A stretch of 7,623 nt of DNA, from assembly GCA_003235605.1 (NCBI GenBank), contig QJVU01000306.1, forward strand, positions 1 to 7,623, read 5' to 3'. Under the pieces are notes generated by a model, which was given only the letters and a program-made list of their open reading frames with translations, was not told where the DNA came from and searched no databases. The first letter of the stretch is position 1, and each line of letters begins with the position of its first letter. Made by a program: the position numbers and the translations under genes. Below are positions 1 to 7,623 of the stretch, one piece after another. Source of the DNA: Planctomycetota bacterium (GTDB taxonomy: Bacteria > Planctomycetota > UBA1135 > UBA2386).

Positions 1-2
1 GC

Positions 3-206
3 GACCGGGTGGGCAAGGGAGTCCGGCTCAAGGCCAGCTTCGGCAGGCGCATGGGGCCCAGCTCCCGTCGCGGTCTCGCCGATGCCCCGCCACCGGGCCC
101 CGGTGCAGCCGAGGCCAGCACCCGGGGGCGGGCATCCACAGATCCCTCAGCCGACCAGGGCCCCGACAAGGCGGGTCCACAGGCCAGTGACAAGTCCGGT
201 GAATAG
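3..206 (+). CDS. Possible 3' end of an unidentified upstream gene (partial)
   Basis: The frame is open from the left edge and stops with TAG at 204-206, 59 bases before secDF. The first twenty or so codons almost all end in G or C, as in the real genes here, and the peptide there contains KGVRLKASFGRR. After that it becomes a Pro/Ala/Gly/Ser-rich low-complexity tail, with weaker third-position bias. I do not recognise the protein. In many bacteria yajC sits just before secD, and YajC proteins end with a phrase of the type GVRLxV, but this match is far too short to assign. A GTG at 9 could serve as a start for a 65-residue peptide, but a continuation from outside the window is more likely. The stretch could also be non-coding, because GC-rich DNA easily stays open. 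Confidence 0.35.
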   Translation, partial: DRVGKGVRLKASFGRRMGPSSRRGLADAPPPGPGAAEASTRGRASTDPSADQGPDKAGPQASDKSGE

Positions 207-228
207 GGCTCTCATCTCCGGTAGAGCC
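207..228 (+). other. Hairpin between the upstream frame and secDF
   Basis: GGCTCT (207-212) pairs with AGAGCC (223-228). Inside it, ATC (214-216) can pair with GGT (220-222) if C213 is bulged. It begins right after the stop at 204-206. No T-run follows, so it is not a typical intrinsic terminator. It may be an RNA-stabilising or attenuating stem, or chance. Confidence 0.3.
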
Positions 229-265
229 GCCGACCCCCCGCAGTCCCCGATCCCCCTATCCTCCA

Positions 266-3283
<3,018 letters not shown>

Positions 3284-3291
3284 CGCAAGAC

Positions 3292-4365
3292 ATGTCCGCC
3301 GTGGAGGCCCACTCCGCCCCAGCCTTCCCCCGAGCCCTGGCGGGGTTTCAACTGCGCGGGACGCCAGTGTTGCGCACGGACGTCCTGGTGGTGGGCGGAG
3401 GCATCGCCGGGACGGCCGCAGCGCTCGCAGCCTGTGAGGCCGGAGCCTCCGTGCTGCTGCTGTCCAAGACCCAGCTGCAGGACACCAATACCGGACAGGC
3501 CCAGGGTGGACTGGCGGCGGTGACCGCCCCCGAGGACAGCTTCGACCTGCACCTCCAGGACACCCTGCGGGTCGGCTCGGGCCTGGCAGATGCGCGGGTC
3601 GCGGAGGCGGTCATTGCACGAGCTCCCGACGTCCTACGATGGCTGACGGACCTCGGTGCGCGGTTCGACCGCGATGAGCACGGCAACCTGGTCCTCTCTC
3701 GGGAGGGGGGGCATTCGGTGGAACGCGTGGTGCACGCCAATGGGGACGCCACCGGAGCAGAGATGCAGCGCGTGCTCAGCGCCAGCGTGCACGCGAATGC
3801 CGGCATCGATTTGAAGGTTGGCGGTTTTGTGCGTGACATCCTGGTCAGCGACGGGCGCTGCGTCGGGGCGATCTGTGAGGTGGAAGAGATGGTGGTGGCC
3901 GTGGAGGCCGGAGCGGTCATTCTCGCCACCGGCGGTGCAGGGCAGGCGTACCGTGAAACCACCAATCCCGTTGGTGCCTGCGGGGATGGCGTGGCGCTGG
4001 CCTTCCGCGCCGGCGCCCAGCTCACGGATATGGAGTTCATCCAGTTTCATCCGACGACCCTGTACATCGCCGGTGCATCGAGGTTCCTGATCTCGGAGAT
4101 CGTCCGCGGCGCGGGCGCGACTCTCCGGGACCGCGATGGAGTCGCCTTCATGAAGGAGCTTCACAGTGCCGCTGAGCTGGCGCCCCGGGACGTGGTCAGT
4201 CGGGCCATCCTGGATCGCATGGTGAAGACCGGTGACACGCACGTCTACCTGGACAGGAGATGTTCCCGTCCATCTCGCGCATCTGCCGGGCGTTTGACAT
4301 TGATATCAAGAGCGACCCTGTGCCCGTGCGCCCCGGCGCACACTACTTCCTGGGTGGCGTCGTAA
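3292..4365 (+). CDS. nadB: L-aspartate oxidase NadB, N-terminal part (frame broken)
   Basis: NadB is an FAD flavoprotein that oxidises L-aspartate to iminoaspartate, which NadA condenses to quinolinate in de novo NAD synthesis. This frame carries the first 321 genuine residues: the FAD dinucleotide-binding motif VVGGGIAGTAAAL (33-45), TNTGQAQGGLAAV (65-77), REGGHS (137-142), TTNPVGACGDG (223-233), DMEFIQFHPT (246-255) and ELAPRDVV (295-302). From memory of E. coli NadB, E138, H253 and R299 match its active-site E121, H244 and R290, and S268 stands where E. coli has T259. After HVYLD (317-321) the frame is lost. The remaining 36 residues to the stop at 4363-4365 are out-of-frame sequence. The ATG at 3292, 8 bases after the secDF stop, is preferred over an in-frame GTG at 3184, which would add 36 residues translated from inside secDF. 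On its own this piece lacks the rest of the active site and the C-terminal helical domain. Confidence 0.9.
   Translation: MSAVEAHSAPAFPRALAGFQLRGTPVLRTDVLVVGGGIAGTAAALAACEAGASVLLLSKTQLQDTNTGQAQGGLAAVTAPEDSFDLHLQDTLRVGSGLADARVAEAVIARAPDVLRWLTDLGARFDRDEHGNLVLSREGGHSVERVVHANGDATGAEMQRVLSASVHANAGIDLKVGGFVRDILVSDGRCVGAICEVEEMVVAVEAGAVILATGGAGQAYRETTNPVGACGDGVALAFRAGAQLTDMEFIQFHPTTLYIAGASRFLISEIVRGAGATLRDRDGVAFMKELHSAAELAPRDVVSRAILDRMVKTGDTHVYLDRRCSRPSRASAGRLTLISRATLCPCAPAHTTSWVAS
4253..4262 (+). other. nadB: Frame break and small deletion inside nadB
   Basis: The codon for the Asp of HVYLD ends at 4254 and the conserved FPSI begins at 4263 in another frame, with only 8 bases between. In E. coli NadB, as I recall it, 12 residues (36 bases) separate the equivalent points. 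The net loss is therefore about 28 bases, nine codons plus one base. This is not a simple one-base slip. It may be a real deletion or a local assembly error. Confidence 0.75.
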
Positions 4366-4955
4366 CCGACGGCGAGGGTCGTTCCTCCCTGCCGGGGTTG
4401 TTGGTGGCCGGGGAGGCAGCGTGTACCGGGCTCCATGGCGCCAACCGTCTGGCGTCCAACTCGCTGCTGGAGGGGGGCGTGATGGGTCGGGCGGCTGGTG
4501 CGGCCGCTGCCCGGGAGGCGCTGGCTTCGGAACAGGTGCCCTTGCCCCGCGCCATCCCGGGACCCAGCGAGGTCGCAAACCGCCCACGCATCCATCTGGA
4601 TGACCTGCTCTACTCCATGAAAAGCCTGATGTGGCGCCACGTCGGGTTGAAACGCAACGCTGAGGACCTGGGCGAGGCTCTCCACCGCCTGGGGTTCTGG
4701 AGCGACTACCTGATGCGCTCCCGACCCTCAAACCGGCGTGGCTTCGAACTGGCCAACATGCTCACCGTCTCGGCCTTGGTCGCCCGGGCCGCCCTGGCCC
4801 GGCAAGAGTCCCGGGGCACCCACTATCGCACCGACCATCCGGACCGCGACGACGCCCGCTGGTGCAGGCATCTGTTCCTGGAAATGGAAACCGACGGCAG
4901 TATTGGACTAAGGGAAGGTCAGGTGCTGGCGCCTTCGGACTCGGCACCCGTCTAG
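4260..4955 (+). CDS. nadB: L-aspartate oxidase NadB, C-terminal part (frame broken)
   Basis: This second piece of the same gene lies in a different frame from the N-terminal piece. It holds FPSISRICRAFDIDI (2-16), VRPGAHYFLGG (23-33) and GLHGANRLASNSLLE (57-71), which closes over the flavin, then the C-terminal helical domain ending in the typical RQESRGTHYRTDHP (181-194). H28 and R63 correspond to H351 and R386 of E. coli NadB, and their separation of 35 residues is identical. The C-terminus looks intact, and codon use stays normal up to the stop at 4953-4955. Together the two pieces, plus roughly nine lost residues, give an ordinary NadB of about 560 residues. The ATG at 4260 is nominal: AGGAG at 4255-4259 touches it with no spacer, so independent initiation is doubtful. 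Even if made, this fragment lacks the N-terminal FAD-binding core and could act only by complementing the other half. hflX follows after 22 bases. Confidence 0.9.
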   Translation: MFPSISRICRAFDIDIKSDPVPVRPGAHYFLGGVVTDGEGRSSLPGLLVAGEAACTGLHGANRLASNSLLEGGVMGRAAGAAAAREALASEQVPLPRAIPGPSEVANRPRIHLDDLLYSMKSLMWRHVGLKRNAEDLGEALHRLGFWSDYLMRSRPSNRRGFELANMLTVSALVARAALARQESRGTHYRTDHPDRDDARWCRHLFLEMETDGSIGLREGQVLAPSDSAPV

Positions 4956-4966
4956 TCGATACACCC

Positions 4967-4971
4967 AAGGG
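4967..4971 (+). promoter_or_regulatory. Ribosome binding site of hflX
   Basis: AAGGG, 6 bases before the ATG at 4978, is a modest but well-spaced Shine-Dalgarno in the 22-base gap after nadB. It supports this start over downstream ones, which would cut into the conserved ERAFLFGLV segment. Confidence 0.5.
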
Positions 4972-4977
4972 CCACGA

Positions 4978-6330
4978 ATGGCAGCACCCCTCCGGCACGA
5001 CCGGCATCGCAATCAGAGCCGCAACCAAAACCACAAACAGAATACGCAAACCCGGGAACGAGCGTTTCTGTTTGGGCTGGTTCCGCACGGGGACAACCGC
5101 CCGGTGGACATCGCGCTCAGGGAGCTGGCGGCCCTCGTCGACACCCTGGGATTCTGCGTGGTGGGAGGTCTGGTGCAGCATCGCCGCAGCCCTGATCCGA
5201 ACTACCACGTAGGCCGGGGCAAGCTGCGCGAAATCGAGGAGCGGGCCGAGGCAGCCCAGGCAACCGTCGTGGTCTGCGACCAGCCGTTGACTCCATCTCA
5301 GGAACGCAACATAGAGGAGTGCCTGGGAATCCCGACGATAGATCGCAGTGAGGTGATCCTAAGGATCTTCGACACTCACGCTCGCACGCCCCAGGCAAAA
5401 ACGCAGGTGGAGCTCGCACGCCTTCAATATCAGCTACCGCGACTCAAACGACTCTGGACCCACCTGGAGCGGCAGCGGGGTGGCATTGGCTTGCGTGGAG
5501 GAATGGGCGAAAAGCAGATTGATATCGACCGTAGCGAGCTGCGCACCCGAATCGCCCGAGCCAAGAGAAAGCTCCGCAGCACCGAGAACCAGCGTGCCCT
5601 TGTCACGGCAGAGCGGCGCGACCAATTCACCATCGCGTTGGTGGGCTACACCAACGCTGGCAAGTCCACGCTGATGAACCAGCTGACCGCAGCTGGGGTG
5701 CTTGTCGAGGATCGGCTCTTTTCGACATTGGACACTCGTACCAAGCCATGGCGACTGCCTGGCGGCCGCACAGTGCTTCTCTCCGATACCGTCGGCTTCA
5801 TTCACGACCTCCCCCACCAGCTGGTCGCCAGCTTTCACGCCACGCTCGAAGAGGCCCTGCACGCCGATCTGTTGTTGGTCGTGGTCGACAGCTCCGATCC
5901 AGACGCCATGGATCAACTGCACACCGTGGAGGAGGTTTTGGAGCAGCTTGGGGCGGCCCATGTGCCCCGCCTCCACGTCCTGAACAAGACAGACCTGCTG
6001 AACGGCAGGCACGTCGCTGAACCCACAGGGCTTGCGCCCCTGTTCAGGCATGCCCCCCGGGCGGTCGCCATCTCTGCCAGCACCGGAAAAGGGATTTCGG
6101 AGCTGACGGCGGCCGTACGGCAGCACCTCGAGAGCTGTGAGCTGACCGTGGAGATCCTGGTCCCCCATGACAAGGGCGCCCTTCGCTCCGAGGTACGCCA
6201 CATGGCCTCCGTGCTGGACGAGCGCCATGTCGAAGAGGGGTCGATCGTCCAGCTGGTGGTCAGTCAGAGAGTACTCGGACGACTGCTAGCCAAGGGCGCT
6301 CAAAGGCTTACGGACAACCAACCCTCGTAG
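4978..6330 (+). CDS. hflX: GTPase HflX
   Basis: Complete 450-residue HflX (E. coli 426). HflX is a cytoplasmic translation-factor GTPase that binds the 50S subunit and splits stalled or idle ribosomes, especially under heat stress. The N-terminal HflX domain runs from about residue 27 (RERAFLFGLV) through YHVGRGKL (76-83). The coiled linker contains QVELARLQYQLPRL (143-156) and the glycine-rich GGMGEKQIDIDR (174-185). The G domain follows: G1 GYTNAGKST (223-231), G2 around STLDTRT (249-255), G3 DTVGF (270-274), G4 NKTD (336-339) and G5 SAST (366-369). A C-terminal domain of about 50 residues ends the protein. Two oddities are visible. The first 26 residues are rich in Asn, Gln, His and Arg, and the linker motif has Met where the family usually has Pro (GPGE). 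It is probably co-transcribed with secDF and nadB. The stop is TAG at 6328-6330. Confidence 0.96.
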   Translation: MAAPLRHDRHRNQSRNQNHKQNTQTRERAFLFGLVPHGDNRPVDIALRELAALVDTLGFCVVGGLVQHRRSPDPNYHVGRGKLREIEERAEAAQATVVVCDQPLTPSQERNIEECLGIPTIDRSEVILRIFDTHARTPQAKTQVELARLQYQLPRLKRLWTHLERQRGGIGLRGGMGEKQIDIDRSELRTRIARAKRKLRSTENQRALVTAERRDQFTIALVGYTNAGKSTLMNQLTAAGVLVEDRLFSTLDTRTKPWRLPGGRTVLLSDTVGFIHDLPHQLVASFHATLEEALHADLLLVVVDSSDPDAMDQLHTVEEVLEQLGAAHVPRLHVLNKTDLLNGRHVAEPTGLAPLFRHAPRAVAISASTGKGISELTAAVRQHLESCELTVEILVPHDKGALRSEVRHMASVLDERHVEEGSIVQLVVSQRVLGRLLAKGAQRLTDNQPS

Positions 6331-6346
6331 CCGGTGACCTGGAACA

Positions 6347-6360
6347 ACGCTTGACAGCGT
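6347..6360 (+). other. Short hairpin just after hflX
   Basis: ACGCT (6347-6351) and AGCGT (6356-6360) form a 5-bp stem with a TGAC loop. It has no T-run after it and is short, so termination is doubtful. It overlaps the -35 box of the candidate promoter. Confidence 0.2.
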
Positions 6361-6379
6361 GCCATTCTCAGACTAGTCT
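6351..6379 (+). promoter_or_regulatory. Candidate sigma-70-type promoter for the TPR gene
   Basis: A perfect -35 hexamer TTGACA (6351-6356) is followed after 17 bases by TAGTCT (6374-6379), which keeps the key first T, second A and last T of the -10 consensus. The gap is visibly more AT-rich than the surrounding genes. The gene start is at 6432, giving a leader of roughly 45 bases. An alternative -10, TCTATT (6377-6382), would need a 20-base spacer and is less likely. Confidence 0.55.
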
Positions 6380-6398
6380 ATTTTCTAAACTAGTCTAT
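6370..6398 (+). repeat. Two direct copies of ACTAGTCTAT, possible operator
   Basis: ACTAGTCTAT occurs at 6372-6381 and again at 6389-6398, 17 bases apart start to start with 7 bases between. The first copy lies in a perfect 10-base palindrome, AGACTAGTCT (6370-6379). The second has the palindromic core ACTAGT (6389-6394). They cover the proposed -10 box and the region just after it, where a repressor would block transcription. The regulator is unknown; half-sites like AGAC...GTCT are of the kind used by TetR-family repressors (inference). Confidence 0.5.
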
Positions 6399-6418
6399 AG
6401 CATTTGGCCTCATCCCCC

Positions 6419-6424
6419 AGGAGA
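6419..6424 (+). promoter_or_regulatory. Ribosome binding site of the TPR gene
   Basis: AGGAGA, 7 bases before the ATG at 6432, is the best Shine-Dalgarno in the window. It fixes this start rather than the in-frame TTG at 6351. Confidence 0.75.
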
Positions 6425-6431
6425 CTCTCCC

Positions 6432-7343
6432 ATGAAGCACCTCGCGCTTTTCTTCGGGTTCCTCGGCGGCATCTTGCTGCTCTTCCTCGTCCCCAGGCTG
6501 GTCAGTCACGAGCTCGCCAGCGATTCCGCCGATGCCGGCGGTCTCAACCAGCAGCGGCTCAGGCACATGGAGGCGGCCATCCGGGATCAGGGCGCCGCAT
6601 GCGAGGCCCTGGCTGGCACCCTCGAGAGTTTGGCCCTGCGCATCGAAAGCCTGGAGAGCCGCCTGGACCGACAGCCGATTGCCGCGTCGCCCCACACGCA
6701 AGCTCTGCCGTCATCGTCCGGCGACGGAACTACCAACGCCGAACCTCCCCGAGGCGAGAGGATCTCGCCTGCGGACTTCCGAGCGCTGTTGCCCAAGGTC
6801 TTGCGCAGCACTCTGGACGGAACCGCCACGGAAGCGGAACAGCAACGGTTCTGGCAGGCCACCCGCACGACTCGACTGGTGGATGACACGATCGAGCACC
6901 TGGAAACCCAGGTTGAGGCGCATCCTCACGACACCCAGGCTCGCATGGAGCTGGCTGATGCCTATGTCGCCAAGCTGTTGACCGTTCCCGCTGGTCCCGA
7001 ACGAGGCATTTGGGGAATGAGGGCGGAGAAGCAGTGGGAGGACGTGGTGAAGCAGGATCCAGACCACTGGGACGCTCAGTACACGCTGGCCTTCAACTAC
7101 AGCATGTATCCGGCCTTCTTGAACAAGACCGATGAGGCGATCGAGGGTTTCGAGCGCGCCTTGAGGATTCAGGAGCGGGTACCGGCCAAGCCACAGCACG
7201 CCAAGACCTACGTACAACTGGCGCGCATGTACGGTAGGAAGGGCGATACCAAGAAGGCCAGGGAGATCCTGGAACTCGGCCAGATACACCATCCGGAGGA
7301 CAAGGAGATCACCGCGGCACTGCAAGCCATGAGGAGCAAATAG
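6432..7343 (+). CDS. Membrane-anchored TPR protein of unknown function
   Basis: 303 residues. One N-terminal hydrophobic helix (about 4-22, LALFFGFLGGILLLFLVPRL) has no clear signal-peptidase site and only K2 and H3 before it, so it is probably an uncleaved anchor; the topology is uncertain. Then come a probable short coiled coil (about 38-80, with ESLALRIESLESRL), a Pro/Ser/Thr-rich linker (about 82-108) and a helical C-terminal half. That half contains tetratricopeptide-like pairs: about 153-183 (HPHDTQARMELADAYVAKLL), 199-227 (DPDHWDAQYTLAFNY), 233-249 (DEAIEGFERALRIQE) and 257-290 (AKTYVQLARMYGRKGDTKKA). No catalytic motif is visible. The TPR array suggests a scaffold or assembly role at the membrane, but no partner can be named. 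It has its own candidate promoter and a strong ribosome binding site. The next gene starts 3 bases after its stop, so the two probably form a unit. Confidence 0.85.
   Translation: MKHLALFFGFLGGILLLFLVPRLVSHELASDSADAGGLNQQRLRHMEAAIRDQGAACEALAGTLESLALRIESLESRLDRQPIAASPHTQALPSSSGDGTTNAEPPRGERISPADFRALLPKVLRSTLDGTATEAEQQRFWQATRTTRLVDDTIEHLETQVEAHPHDTQARMELADAYVAKLLTVPAGPERGIWGMRAEKQWEDVVKQDPDHWDAQYTLAFNYSMYPAFLNKTDEAIEGFERALRIQERVPAKPQHAKTYVQLARMYGRKGDTKKAREILELGQIHHPEDKEITAALQAMRSK
7331..7336 (+). promoter_or_regulatory. Ribosome binding site for the last gene, inside the TPR gene end
   Basis: GAGGAG lies in the final codons of the TPR gene, 10 bases before the GTG at 7347. It favours the GTG start over the ATG at 7392, which has no such site, and implies translational coupling. 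Confidence 0.5.
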
Positions 7344-7346
7344 TGC

Positions 7347-7623
7347 GTGTCCGACACTGACCAATTCCCCATCCTGGCCTGGAACAGAACCATGGAAACC
7401 GCCCACGCCCAGCAGCACCTCGCCTTCGTAAGGGACATCGTCCAGAAGACCAGCCAGCGCATCGATGCCCACGCTTTCCACTGCGTGCACTGGGGTCTGA
7501 TCGTGCTGATCTGGTATCCGATCGCCAACTGGATCTGGCACCAGTGGCTCATCGCCGACGCGGCCGGCAACTCCGCAGAAAGGGGCACCTGGCTGACCCT
7601 CTACATTGGCCTTGGCGTTGGTG
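7347..7623 (+). CDS. Membrane protein of unknown function (partial, runs off the right edge)
   Basis: An open frame starts at GTG 7347 and continues without a stop to the window end (92 codons). Codons end mostly in G or C, as in the neighbours. The first 45 residues are hydrophilic and probably helical (METAHAQQHLAFVRDIVQK at 16-34). A Trp-rich membrane segment follows at about 46-64 (VHWGLIVLIWYPIANWIW), then a polar loop, and a second hydrophobic stretch begins near 81 (TWLTLYIGLGVG). I do not recognise the family. The 3-base gap to the TPR stop and the ribosome binding site within the TPR gene argue that the two are made together, perhaps as partners in the membrane. The ATG at 7392 (residue 16) is an alternative start. 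Confidence 0.75.
   Translation, partial: MSDTDQFPILAWNRTMETAHAQQHLAFVRDIVQKTSQRIDAHAFHCVHWGLIVLIWYPIANWIWHQWLIADAAGNSAERGTWLTLYIGLGVG

Noticed and set aside
4240..4365. Programmed ribosomal frameshift in nadB
   Set aside because: There is no slippery heptamer at the junction, and a one-base shift cannot account for about nine missing residues.
5434..6228. 264-codon open frame on the - strand opposite hflX
   Set aside because: hflX is certain here, with all five G motifs. The antisense product shows nothing recognisable.
6372..6398. Trp repressor operator, because of the repeated ACTAGT
   Set aside because: TrpR sites have the CTAG half-sites much closer together. Here the copies are 17 bases apart, and no trp gene is nearby.
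6351..6431. TTG start at 6351 for the TPR protein
   Set aside because: That TTG is part of the TTGACA -35 box, while the ATG at 6432 has a strong AGGAGA site and leads directly into the membrane helix.
7347..7357. Tiny inverted repeat GTGT-CCG-ACAC as a terminator after the TPR gene
   Set aside because: A four-base stem with no T-run, lying within the start of the next gene, is too small to mean anything.
6711..7541. 276-codon open frame on the - strand across the TPR gene and the last gene
   Set aside because: The + strand reading has TPR repeats, ribosome binding sites and matching codon bias. The antisense frame crosses two genes.

Overview
The window comes from a GC-rich bacterium whose genes all lie on the + strand. 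Fused SecD-SecF proteins of about 1000 residues, and the wording of the NadB motifs, remind me of Planctomycetota or a related lineage. That is inference from remembered family sequences, and no rRNA or other marker gene is present to settle it.

Layout: (1) positions 1-206 hold what may be the 3' end of an unidentified upstream gene, followed by a small hairpin. (2) 266-3283 is a complete secDF fusion, the proton-driven accessory of the Sec translocon. (3) 3292-4955 is nadB (L-aspartate oxidase, first step of de novo NAD synthesis), but its frame is broken near 4255. All catalytic landmarks are visible across two frames, and about 28 net bases (nine codons plus one base) are missing compared with the usual family spacing. 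It is therefore either a recent pseudogene or an assembly or sequencing error. (4) 4978-6330 is a complete hflX, a ribosome-associated GTPase. (5) A short AT-richer gap at 6331-6431 has a consensus-like -35 box (TTGACA), a plausible -10 and two direct copies of ACTAGTCTAT, so a new transcription unit probably starts here. (6) 6432-7343 encodes a membrane-anchored TPR protein. (7) A GTG-started membrane protein begins 3 bases after its stop and runs off the window end.

The secDF-nadB-hflX genes are spaced 8 and 22 bases apart and look like one operon of housekeeping genes: protein export, NAD synthesis and ribosome rescue. The TPR gene and the partial membrane gene form a second, tightly coupled unit of unknown function behind a possibly operator-controlled promoter.

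I do not see a clear undescribed system. The points most worth checking are the nadB break, the repeat-containing promoter with its unknown two-gene unit, and the enlarged periplasmic domain in the SecF half of SecDF.
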